In this document: one piece after another, positions 6,879 through 13,983 of the stretch
Position numbering within the stretch: position 1 is the first letter of the stretch
Layout: every line of letters begins with the position of its first letter
Source: Streptomyces mexicanus
GTDB taxonomy: Bacteria; Actinomycetota; Actinomycetes; Streptomycetales; Streptomycetaceae
DNA length: 36,186 bases
Direction of reading: 5' to 3'
Assembly: GCF_902506575.1 (NCBI RefSeq)
Contig: NZ_LR732544.1
Location: forward strand, 412,640-448,825
Position numbers and translations under genes: made by a program
Notes under the pieces: generated by a model
Database searches by the model: none
Seen by the model: the letters and a program-made list of their open reading frames with translations, nothing else
What the model was told of the DNA's origin: nothing

Positions 6879-7514
6879 ATGACCGTCAACGCCTTCACCG
6901 CCACGGCCGCCTCCATGCTCAAAAACGGCGACAGCCCCGAGCACGTCCGCAACACGCTTGGACTGTCCAATAGCGAACTCGCCGAAGCCGTCAAACACGC
7001 CGCCCTGCCCGCCACCGCCGTCTCCGCCCCGGACACGCACGGCACCAACGCCCCGCAGGCGGCGGTCACCGCGTCCGACAGCACGGCGGAGGACGCCGAC
7101 GGAATCGAGGCCCTGCTGTCCTGGGCGGAGAACCACCCCGCCGCCAGCATCCGCAACCGGGCCGCCCGCGTCCGCACCGACCTCACCGAGCTGACCGAGC
7201 GCCGCGCCACCGACGCCGCCCAACGCCAGGCGGAGGAGCGCGTGGCCAGGGCCAGGGCCGAACTCGAGGCCGCGCAGGCGCAGCTGCGCCAGCTGAAGGC
7301 CGGCGGCCGCCCCACCATCGAGGTCCAGGGCGCCGCGTCTCTGCCTTCCGCCCCGGCCGCGGCCGGCAAGCGCAGCAAGGATGAGCTGGCCGCGATCCGC
7401 ACGTGGGCGCGCGCCAACGGCTACCGGGTCGCCGACCGGGGCACACCGGCCAAGACCGTCCTTGACGCCTACGACGCCGCCCACTCCGCCACCAGCCTGG
7501 CGGAGGCGAGCTGA
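6879..7514 (+). CDS. Lsr2-like nucleoid-associated protein
   Basis: This 211-aa protein starts at ATG 6879 behind CCGGAGATT; a longer version from GTG 6741 is possible. Residues 2-45 look like a small helical domain with a TLGLSNSELAEAVKHA turn. Residues 100-145 form an Ala/Arg/Glu coiled coil. The C-terminus (about 167-203: RSKDELAAIRTWARANGYRV, then ADRGTPAKTVLDAYDAAH) matches the DNA-binding domain of Lsr2, the actinobacterial H-NS analogue. The usual RGR minor-groove clamp reads RGT here. The normal Lsr2 dimerisation domain is absent, and the coiled coil may replace it. The stop overlaps the next ATG (TGATG). Confidence 0.75.
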   Translation: MTVNAFTATAASMLKNGDSPEHVRNTLGLSNSELAEAVKHAALPATAVSAPDTHGTNAPQAAVTASDSTAEDADGIEALLSWAENHPAASIRNRAARVRTDLTELTERRATDAAQRQAEERVARARAELEAAQAQLRQLKAGGRPTIEVQGAASLPSAPAAAGKRSKDELAAIRTWARANGYRVADRGTPAKTVLDAYDAAHSATSLAEAS

Positions 7515-8281
7515 TGAACGCCATACCGCTCGTGCTGGACGGCTACCTGGCCGCCGACCCTGAGCCCGGCGACCATGACGGCACCGCCTCCTGGCGCCTT
7601 GTCTGCTCCGCCGGCACCGACCACCTGGTGGAAGAAGCCGTGATCCCCTGCACCACCACGGAGCCGGAGATCGCACACGCCCTGCTCGCCGAACGGCAGC
7701 CCGGCGACCTGCTCCGCGTCATCGGCCACCTCACGCTCCCGGACACCGCCGACGCGTCCATCCGGCTGCACGCCGACGCGCTCGAGGTGCTGTGGGAAGC
7801 ACCGCTGCTGGAGGCGGCCCCGGATGACGCGGACACCGCCACCGTGACCGCTGCAGACACGGACGGCCCGCGGGACCGCGACGATGCCATCGCGGCTCTC
7901 GCCGAAGCCCTCACCGGCTTCGGACAGGCCGCCCCCGGCCCCGGGCAGACCATCCGCCTCCACCTCAGCCCGACCGGGACACTCGGCTCAGGCATGGAGC
8001 ACTGCCACAGCTTCGACATCACACCCGACATGGCCCGCCGACTAGCCGACTACGTCGACGCCATGAGCTGCTACCTGGACAGCGAACGCCCCGACGGCAC
8101 CGCCCTGGACCCGCAGACCATCGCGGACCTGACCGAGCTGTTCGAGGACATCGACCTGATCGACCTCACCAACACGGTCCTCAACGCCACCCGCCCCGAC
8201 CAGCGGCGCGCGGTCACGCAGGCGCTGGACGACATGTTCGGCGACATCCCCATCCCAGGCACGGAGGACACCGACCGGTGA
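7514..8281 (+). CDS. Hypothetical protein, possible OB-fold N-terminus
   Basis: This 255-aa protein is coupled to the Lsr2-like gene by TGATG. Residues 5-95 have the rhythm of a single-strand-binding OB fold (LDGYLAADPEPG, WRLVCSAGTDHLVEEA, a GDLLRVIGHLTLPD strand, ALEVLW), but no diagnostic motif. The remainder is acidic, with a SGMEHCHSFDITPDMARRLA segment near 155-174. No membrane segment is seen. A role at the sliding clamp encoded next door is only a guess from proximity. Confidence 0.6.
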   Translation: MNAIPLVLDGYLAADPEPGDHDGTASWRLVCSAGTDHLVEEAVIPCTTTEPEIAHALLAERQPGDLLRVIGHLTLPDTADASIRLHADALEVLWEAPLLEAAPDDADTATVTAADTDGPRDRDDAIAALAEALTGFGQAAPGPGQTIRLHLSPTGTLGSGMEHCHSFDITPDMARRLADYVDAMSCYLDSERPDGTALDPQTIADLTELFEDIDLIDLTNTVLNATRPDQRRAVTQALDDMFGDIPIPGTEDTDR

Positions 8282-8321
8282 CGGCCACCGCCCGGCCCTG
8301 ACCCCCCTACCCCCCGGCACC

Positions 8322-8374
8322 ACACCCCTGGCCTGGGCTGCCGCCCCACGCGCGGCGGCCCAGGCCAGGGGTGT
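8322..8374 (+). terminator. 23-bp hairpin immediately before dnaN
   Basis: 8322-8344 pairs with 8352-8374 around a 7-base loop; all 23 pairs form in RNA with a single G-U. It ends only 8 bases before the dnaN ribosome site, leaving no room for a promoter between them, so it may attenuate or process a readthrough transcript. Confidence 0.65.
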
Positions 8375-8397
8375 CTTCAGCGGAGGCGAAACTCCTG

Positions 8398-9555
8398 ATG
8401 AAAGCCACGATCGACAACGAGCAACTGGCCGAAGCCGCGCAGTGGGCGCTGCGCGCCATCCCCGGCAACCCGCCGGCCCCGGTGCTGGCCGGGATGCTGA
8501 TCGAAGCAGGGGACAGGGCGCTGACCCTGTCCGGCTTCGACTACTACCGCTCCGCCCGCGCCACCGAAGACTGCGAAGTCGCCGAGCCGGGCAAGGCGCT
8601 GGTGCCCGGCCGGGTCCTGACTGACCTGGTGCGCACCTTCCCCAAGACCAGGCATACCACCCTGGCCCTGGAGGGCACCGACCTGACGCTGTCCTGCGGT
8701 GCCACGCACATCACGCTGCCGACCCTGCCGCTGGAGGACTACCCGTCCCTGCCGGAGGTCCCCGCCCCGAGCGGCACCGTCGACAGCACGGCCCTCGCCG
8801 AGGCCGGTGCCCGGGTCGCCGCGGCCGCCAGCACGGATGAGACCGTCATGGTCCTCACCGGAATCGAGTTCACCCTCACCGACGACCAGCTGGTGCTCTC
8901 CGCCACCGACCGCTACCACTTCCATCTCGCGCACGTGCCCTGGCAGCCGAACCCGAAGGCCGCCAACAGCAACGGCAAAGGCAAGCCCCTCAACAAGGGC
9001 AAGGTGGTCGTCCCGGCCGACGTCGTCCGCGACGCCGCCCGCATTCTCGCCGACACCGGGCAGGCCGATCTCACCTTCACCAGCCACCAGTTCGCCGTCA
9101 CCGCCCCCGGACGGGTGGCCACCGGCCGCATCATCGAGGGCAACCTGCCCGACTACGCCGCCCTGTTCCCCACCGAGTTCGAAGCCGTCGCTACCACCGG
9201 CACCGAGGACCTGGCCACCGCGATCAAGCACATCACGCCGCTGCTGGGCAAGGCCGACCCGCTCCTCCTCGACATCGCCGACGGCCAGATCACCGTCCGC
9301 GCCGGCACCGACGACAAGGGCCGCGGCCGCGACCAGGTCGACGCCACCCTCCTCGAGGGCGAGCCGCTGACCATCGCCTTCAACCCTCATCTGCTGCTGA
9401 AGACCCTCCAGCAGGTCGACGGGCCGGTCGTTCAGATGCGCTTCACCACCCCCACCAAACCGGCCCTCCTGCACGCCCCCGACCAGGCCGACGTCTTCCG
9501 CGGCCTCATCATGCCCATCCGCCTCACCCCGGGCAGCTCGAAGAACAAGGACTGA
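8398..9555 (+). CDS. dnaN: DNA polymerase III subunit beta (sliding clamp), accessory copy
   Basis: This 385-aa protein is close to the usual clamp length (about 370-380). It shows the threefold DnaN pattern: MKATIDNEQLAEAAQWALRA at the start, VLAGMLIEA, LTLSGFDYYRSARA, LEDYPSLPEVP at the domain 1/2 link, LTGIEFTLTDDQLVLSATDR, NLPDYAALFP at the domain 2/3 link, and a C-terminal MPIRL block. The clamp encircles DNA and tethers polymerase. ATG 8398 is preferred over GTG 8371 because GGAGG lies at 8382-8386 and homologues begin MK. The gene lies among element genes, not beside dnaA and recF, so it is probably a second copy. A 33-residue stretch (about 185-217) contains a Lys-rich NSNGKGKPLNKGK loop. 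Confidence 0.88.
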   Translation: MKATIDNEQLAEAAQWALRAIPGNPPAPVLAGMLIEAGDRALTLSGFDYYRSARATEDCEVAEPGKALVPGRVLTDLVRTFPKTRHTTLALEGTDLTLSCGATHITLPTLPLEDYPSLPEVPAPSGTVDSTALAEAGARVAAAASTDETVMVLTGIEFTLTDDQLVLSATDRYHFHLAHVPWQPNPKAANSNGKGKPLNKGKVVVPADVVRDAARILADTGQADLTFTSHQFAVTAPGRVATGRIIEGNLPDYAALFPTEFEAVATTGTEDLATAIKHITPLLGKADPLLLDIADGQITVRAGTDDKGRGRDQVDATLLEGEPLTIAFNPHLLLKTLQQVDGPVVQMRFTTPTKPALLHAPDQADVFRGLIMPIRLTPGSSKNKD

Positions 9556-9672
9556 GCCCAACTTCTGCCAGGTCCGGGCGTCACTGCCCGGGCCCGGTGC
9601 GCGTACCGGCAGCGGACGGCACACCAGGGCTGCCCGCCCGTCGCCCCTCTCTCCAAGGAGACCCGACCACCC

Positions 9673-10557
9673 ATGACCGCATTCACCGACGCCCTCCCCG
9701 GCCAGCCCTTCACCCTGGCCGGCACCGAGGAAGAGGGCTTCGACACGCTGTACGGCATCCCCGCCATCGCGCTGGGCGAAGAGTGCGACCGCCTGATGGC
9801 GTTAGGGCACATCCCCGACCGCGCCGTCCTCGCCGTTACCAACGCCTACCACCGGCGCGTGTGGGGGCACCGCATCCTGCCCAGCAGCGAACTCGCCGAC
9901 CTCACCCGCTTCGGCACCAAGCGCATCCGAATCAAGGTGACCAAGGGCGGCGAGGACGACGAATACGCCTGGCACTTCGAAGATGCCGACACCGACGACC
10001 CCACCAGCCAGACCGCCACGGTCATCGACGTCGAATGGCTCGACCACGAGGACGTCGCCATCCAGTCCGAGTGCCCGGCCTGCAACCGGGCCAGCCGGTC
10101 CACCAGCCTCACCACCGGCCCCGGCCGCGCCGGATGGGGCCGTTACCACCGCTGCCGCTACTGCGACCACAAGTGGCCGGCCGCCCCCGTACGCCGCCCC
10201 GACCTCGCCAAGCGCCGCTGCTGGAACCCGACCAGGCCCGACGGCTGCTTCGCCTGCGCCTGCCAGCCGGACTACCCCTGCACGGCCGGCTGCGCGATCT
10301 GGCATAACCCGCTGATCGGCCAGCGGCTGTGCGCCACCTGCCGCAACCAGCACACCGACGACGTGTGGAAGCAACTGGTCGCCGTCGCCTACGGCACCGC
10401 CACCACCTTCGAGGACCTGGACGACCAGCGCGACCGGTGGCTCTACAGCGAGGCCCTGCGCGGCATCCCACCCGCCCAGGCCGCCCAAACCTGGCAGCAC
10501 CGTCTCACCCTCACCGCCCTGCGCGCCGCCCCGCGCCCGCAGCCGGTCACGGCCTGA
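9673..10557 (+). CDS. Hypothetical protein with several CxxC zinc sites
   Basis: This 294-aa protein starts at ATG 9673 after AAGGAGACC. The C-terminal half has many Cys pairs: CPAC near 135, CRYC near 159, a CFACACQPDYPCTAGC cluster near 193-208, and CATC near 220. Together they suggest two or three zinc ribbons. No enzyme motif is recognised. Residue 44 (Leu) is a TTA codon at 9802-9804, so full expression should need the bldA tRNA. The stop lies 36 bases before the next gene. Confidence 0.7.
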   Translation: MTAFTDALPGQPFTLAGTEEEGFDTLYGIPAIALGEECDRLMALGHIPDRAVLAVTNAYHRRVWGHRILPSSELADLTRFGTKRIRIKVTKGGEDDEYAWHFEDADTDDPTSQTATVIDVEWLDHEDVAIQSECPACNRASRSTSLTTGPGRAGWGRYHRCRYCDHKWPAAPVRRPDLAKRRCWNPTRPDGCFACACQPDYPCTAGCAIWHNPLIGQRLCATCRNQHTDDVWKQLVAVAYGTATTFEDLDDQRDRWLYSEALRGIPPAQAAQTWQHRLTLTALRAAPRPQPVTA

Positions 10558-10593
10558 CCACCACTCGCAGCACCCCGAAAAACGAGGACCCGA

Positions 10594-11016
10594 ATGAGTG
10601 CCCGCGAATTCTGGAAGAACGTCCGCCGTCTCACCGCCGGCGGCATCGACGGATACCTCCGCGACAAGGAGACTGCACGGCTGCAGCAGGAGATCGCACA
10701 GCTGCACAGCCTCGCCACGGAGCTCCGCGTGCCCCTGCCGAACGCTGCGGGCGGCTACGGCGAGATCGTCGTCCAGCGCCTGAGCCTCGCCGCCGACCTG
10801 TGGGCGGTGACGGACGGAGCGAACACCAAGCCCCGGGTGTGGGTCGACGACGACTGGCGCCCGCTCCACGACCTCGGCTTCACCGGCGCCTTCCGCTACA
10901 CCCTGGCCGAAGCCCTCACAGTCGCCCACCAGGTCGCCGAATACGAAGGCGCCGCCAGCGAAGCCCAGGCCCAGGCGCTGAGCGCACCCACCGCAGGAGA
11001 GGACGGCCGTGGCTGA
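10594..11016 (+). CDS. Hypothetical 140-aa protein
   Basis: ATG 10594 follows CGAGGACC. The N-terminus has a short basic amphipathic helix (FWKNVRRLTAGGIDGYLRDK) and a Gln/Glu-rich helix. The middle has a VWVDDDWRPLHDLGFTGAFR segment. No family is recognised. The end overlaps the next GTG by eight bases, and AGGAGAGGAC near 10995 provides that gene's ribosome site. Confidence 0.65.
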   Translation: MSAREFWKNVRRLTAGGIDGYLRDKETARLQQEIAQLHSLATELRVPLPNAAGGYGEIVVQRLSLAADLWAVTDGANTKPRVWVDDDWRPLHDLGFTGAFRYTLAEALTVAHQVAEYEGAASEAQAQALSAPTAGEDGRG

Positions 11017-12016
11017 CAACACCACCATCGAGTGGACCGACAGCACCTGGAACCCCGTCACCGGCTGCACCCAGATCAGCCCCGGCTGCGACAACTGCTA
11101 CGCGGCCACCTTCGCGGAGCGGTGGCGCGGCACGGACGGCCACCACTTCGAGAACGGCTTCGACATCACCCTCAGGCCCGACCGCCTGACGCTGCCGCTG
11201 ACCTGGCGCACACCGCGACGCGTCTTCCTCGACAGCATGTCGGATCTGTTCCACACCGACATCCCCGACGCTTACATCGCCCAGGTGTTCGCGGTCATGG
11301 CGCTCGCCCGGCAGCACACCTTCCAAATCCTCACCAAGCGGCACGGACGCATGAAGGCGCTGCTGTCCCGCCCCGCGTTCTGGCACCTGGTCGCCGACCA
11401 GGGCCGCAAGCACTTCACCGGCTGCCAGCAGGACTGGCTCGCCGTCGGCGCGATGCTGGACGGGAAGCCGCTGCCTAACGTGTGGCTGGGCGTCTCGGTT
11501 GAAGACCAGAAAAGGGCGGACCTGCGCATCCCCGCCCTGCTGGAGACCCCGGCCGCCGTGCGTTTCCTCTCCTGCGAACCGCTGCTGGGGCCCGTCGACC
11601 TCAAACGGGCAGTCATCCCCATGGGCAGCGAACGCGGCCATGGTCTGACCGCCTCCTACGTCCACGTCGCAGGCTGCTGCCAGCGTCGACTCCACGGCAT
11701 CGACTGGGTCATCGCCGGCGGCGAATCCGGCCCGCGCGCCCGCCCTATGCACCCACAGTGGGCGCGAGTCTTACGCGATCAATGCGAGTGGGCGGGCGTG
11801 CCGTTCTTCCTCAAGCAATGGGGGGCGTACGCACCTGAAGACCATGGACACGACCGCGGCAGCGTCGTTCTCATCGACGCCCAGGGCCGCAACTGGAGCG
11901 GAAGGGAAGGCGACGCCCCGCCGGACGCGGTCCACATGCGCCGTGTCGGCAAGAAGGCCGCCGGCAGGCTCCTGGACGGCCAGCCCCACGACGCCGCCCC
12001 AGCTGCCGCCCGGTGA
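11009..12016 (+). CDS. DUF5131 (phage Gp37/Gp68) family protein
   Basis: This 335-aa protein has the DUF5131 opening IEWTDSTWNPVTGCTQISPG followed by CDNCYA, with Cys20, Cys27 and Cys30. Further signatures are VFLDSMSDLFH, FQILTKR, PLPNVWLGVSVEDQ, RFLSCEPLLG and DWVIAGGESGPRARPMH. The cysteine cluster and strand order recall radical-SAM proteins, but I know of no established reaction for the family. It is usual in phages and mobile elements. A TTA codon at 11771-11773 puts it under possible bldA control. It starts at GTG 11009 inside the preceding gene, and its own stop overlaps the next GTG. Confidence 0.85.
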   Translation: MADNTTIEWTDSTWNPVTGCTQISPGCDNCYAATFAERWRGTDGHHFENGFDITLRPDRLTLPLTWRTPRRVFLDSMSDLFHTDIPDAYIAQVFAVMALARQHTFQILTKRHGRMKALLSRPAFWHLVADQGRKHFTGCQQDWLAVGAMLDGKPLPNVWLGVSVEDQKRADLRIPALLETPAAVRFLSCEPLLGPVDLKRAVIPMGSERGHGLTASYVHVAGCCQRRLHGIDWVIAGGESGPRARPMHPQWARVLRDQCEWAGVPFFLKQWGAYAPEDHGHDRGSVVLIDAQGRNWSGREGDAPPDAVHMRRVGKKAAGRLLDGQPHDAAPAAAR

Positions 12017-12267
12017 GCAGCGTGACCGGCCGCGTGTACCTCGAACGTCGCAGCCCCGTCACCGTGATCATCCCCTACTGCGCCCGCCGCGCCCCCGACA
12101 TCACCGGCGGCTGGCTGCACTTCCAGTGGCCCGGCCGGCGACCCGCAGCAGGGCCACGCAACGTCGCGGTCCTGCGCGCCGACGGCTCTATCGTCGTCCG
12201 GCCCTTCCGCGGCCTCGTCAGAAGGCATCCGCCCAACCGAGCGTCCGCCGGTACCGCCCCTCTGTAG
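12013..12267 (+). CDS. Hypothetical 84-aa basic protein
   Basis: GTG 12013 overlaps the DUF5131 stop (GTGA). The product looks like a small beta-rich domain: VYLERRSPVTVIIPY, WLHFQWPGRRP, RNVAVLRADGSIVVRPFRG. No family is assigned. Close coupling suggests co-expression with the DUF5131 protein. A 13-bp hairpin follows six bases after its stop. Confidence 0.6.
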   Translation: MSSVTGRVYLERRSPVTVIIPYCARRAPDITGGWLHFQWPGRRPAAGPRNVAVLRADGSIVVRPFRGLVRRHPPNRASAGTAPL

Positions 12268-12273
12268 CCGCCT

Positions 12274-12315
12274 GGAGCGCCGTGCCCCGCCTTCCTCCGG
12301 CCGGCACGGCGCTCC
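12274..12315 (+). terminator. 13-bp perfect hairpin
   Basis: GGAGCGCCGTGCC at 12274-12286 pairs perfectly with 12303-12315 around a 16-base loop. There is no T tract. It lies between the 84-aa gene and the RapZ-like gene. Confidence 0.6.
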
Positions 12316-12356
12316 GCGAGGGCCCGTCCCTTCAACACCAAGCAGGAGGCGCCTCC

Positions 12357-12794
12357 TTGCATCCCATTTGTCTGATCTCGTTCGGGTACCTGCATCTGCC
12401 CGCAGGCCCGGACGGCTCCCCCGTCCCGCCCTCCGCCGACCGGATCGAGGACGTCCGCGACCGGCTCCGTGACCCGGCTGCGGCCCGCGACATCCTCGAC
12501 CTCGATGGCCTTCACCCCCGGGTTCAGGACGTCGTCCTTAACACCCCGGGCGCCCGCGGGTTGATCGCCAACCTCGCGGATTACGCCGGCCTCCCCGCCG
12601 ACCCCCGTCGCATCGCCATCGGGTGTGCACGAGGCCGGCACCGCGCGAGCGGACTCACGGAACTTCTGGCCCGGGAACTGCGCCAGCGCGGCCGCGAAGT
12701 CGAAGTCGAGCATCTGCACGTCCACCTGCCGCGCGTCCTCGAGACGTCCGGCAGTACCCGCACCGCCAGCCCCGATCAGGAGTCCCCACGATGA
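12357..12794 (+). CDS. RapZ C-terminal domain-like protein
   Basis: This 145-aa protein starts at TTG 12357, set by AGGAGGC at 12344-12350. It matches the C-terminal domain of RapZ (YvcJ) without the kinase half: SFGYLHLPAG, a RDRLRDPAAARDILDLDG segment near 34, VVLNTPGARGLIANLADYA, and IAIGCARGRHRASGLTELLA near 84. In E. coli this domain binds small RNAs GlmY/GlmZ and presents them to RNase E. Stand-alone versions on actinomycete elements have no known role. The stop overlaps the next ATG (ATGA). Confidence 0.75.
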   Translation: MHPICLISFGYLHLPAGPDGSPVPPSADRIEDVRDRLRDPAAARDILDLDGLHPRVQDVVLNTPGARGLIANLADYAGLPADPRRIAIGCARGRHRASGLTELLARELRQRGREVEVEHLHVHLPRVLETSGSTRTASPDQESPR

Positions 12795-13534
12795 TCCGCC
12801 GCGTGTTCCGTCGTTGTGGCAATGGCGCCCTCTCCTCCGAGGACCAGGCCGCCGTCGGCGCCTTCCGCGCGCACCTTGCCGCCATCACCGCTCTGCGCTC
12901 CCCGGAACCCTGGGTGCCCGGCCGCTGCCAGGACGTCGCCGTGAGGGTCGGACCGTTCATCGAGCGCGCCCACACCCGTCCCGGCGACGACCACGGGCCC
13001 GATGTCATCGCTGTGGCCCTGCAACACCCGGACGGCCAGTACATGCCCTACGGCGAGCGCTACCGGAAGCTGGGCTGGCTGCGCTGCGAGACGGACAAGA
13101 TCCTCGGTGTGTGGAAGCCGGCCTACGCGCCGCTCACTCACGCCGCAGCGGGCTTGGACCTCCCCGACGACGTCGGCATGGAGCCCGCGCACTACGCCAT
13201 CTACGTGGAGGCCCGTAAGCCCAACGGCATGGGCTACACCCTGCTGCGCCTCGGCCCGTACATCCAGGCCCGGCACGCCTCCCAGGACGCCGACCGGCTC
13301 ACCGCTTCGCTGGACGGGCGGGAGACCACCGTCGTTCCCGGGTTCAGAGTCTCCGCGAGGCCCGCGGTGTTCGACGTCAGCGACCACCAGCTGTTCACCG
13401 ACCCCTACGAGGCCGATGTCCTCACGGTCCTGGACGCCGCCATCGAAGAGAAGCGCACGAGCAGCACGTCGCTGCATGAGATCGAGAGCCGCCCCACCCA
13501 CGCTGCCGGCCGCGACCAGCGCTCCGAACCCTGA
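12791..13534 (+). CDS. Hypothetical 247-aa protein
   Basis: It starts in an ATGA overlap with the RapZ-like gene. I do not recognise a family. Noticeable segments are PDVIAVALQHPDGQYMPYGE, GWLRCETDKILGVWKPAY and AHYAIYVEARKPNGMGYTLL, suggesting an alternating beta/alpha soluble domain, with an acidic C-terminal helix. No membrane or Cys-cluster features are seen. It is the last gene before the perfect terminator at 13541, so it closes the long rightward array. Confidence 0.65.
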   Translation: MIRRVFRRCGNGALSSEDQAAVGAFRAHLAAITALRSPEPWVPGRCQDVAVRVGPFIERAHTRPGDDHGPDVIAVALQHPDGQYMPYGERYRKLGWLRCETDKILGVWKPAYAPLTHAAAGLDLPDDVGMEPAHYAIYVEARKPNGMGYTLLRLGPYIQARHASQDADRLTASLDGRETTVVPGFRVSARPAVFDVSDHQLFTDPYEADVLTVLDAAIEEKRTSSTSLHEIESRPTHAAGRDQRSEP

Positions 13535-13540
13535 GCTGAC

Positions 13541-13586
13541 AAAGGCCTGTACGCCCGCGAACGTCGCGGGCGTACAGGCCTTTTTG
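13541..13586 (+). terminator. Strong intrinsic terminator
   Basis: AAGGCCTGTACGCCCGCGA at 13542-13560 is the exact inverse of 13564-13582 around a 3-base loop. With A13541 and T13583 the stem reaches 20 bp. A T5 tract ends the structure. This is the clearest classical terminator in the window. Confidence 0.92.
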
Positions 13587-13770
13587 TGTTTTCGGCCGGC
13601 GGCTCAGGCTGGCGGCTGCTCCTCCAGCGGCACACCGCACGGGTGGGGCGCTATTCGCGGATCCTCAGCCACACGGCGCGCGGTGCACGAACACATCTGC
13701 TTCCTCCTGCAGCCGGCGAGGTGCCCGTCACCAGCCGAACCAGGGCGACTCAGCGATCACACCCCATCGC

Positions 13771-13787
13771 GTATTCCGACGGAATAT
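13771..13787. promoter_or_regulatory. Putative parS-like palindrome 1
   Basis: The core TATTCCGACGGAATA is symmetric around one central base. It is one of five copies around parB-parA. Together with site 2 it lies in the 449-bp gene-free stretch 13535-13983, which otherwise holds the terminator and the parB promoter region. Confidence 0.75.
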
Positions 13788-13886
13788 CAGGCGCCCCCGA
13801 GGCGGCCGACCATCGGCTTCAGGCACCCAGGACACACGTCGTTATAGCTACCAAATGCGGACGAACACCCCCACCGGAGCCCTCGG

Positions 13887-13903
13887 ATATTCCGACGGAA
13901 TAC
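13887..13903. promoter_or_regulatory. Putative parS-like palindrome 2
   Basis: It has the same core as site 1 (13888-13902). It ends seven bases before a TTGACG box, so binding there could block parB transcription. Confidence 0.75.
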
Positions 13904-13910
13904 CGCCCCG

Positions 13911-13943
13911 TTGACGAGCGCCTAGCTCTGCGCCCGCTAGGGT
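13911..13943 (+). promoter_or_regulatory. Possible parB promoter
   Basis: TTGACG at 13911-13916 and TAGGGT at 13938-13943 resemble -35 and -10 boxes, but the 21-base spacer is longer than usual. Confidence 0.35.
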
Positions 13944-13983
13944 CACCTGCAGCTAGCACCCTTTCATCTCAGGAGTACCCCTC

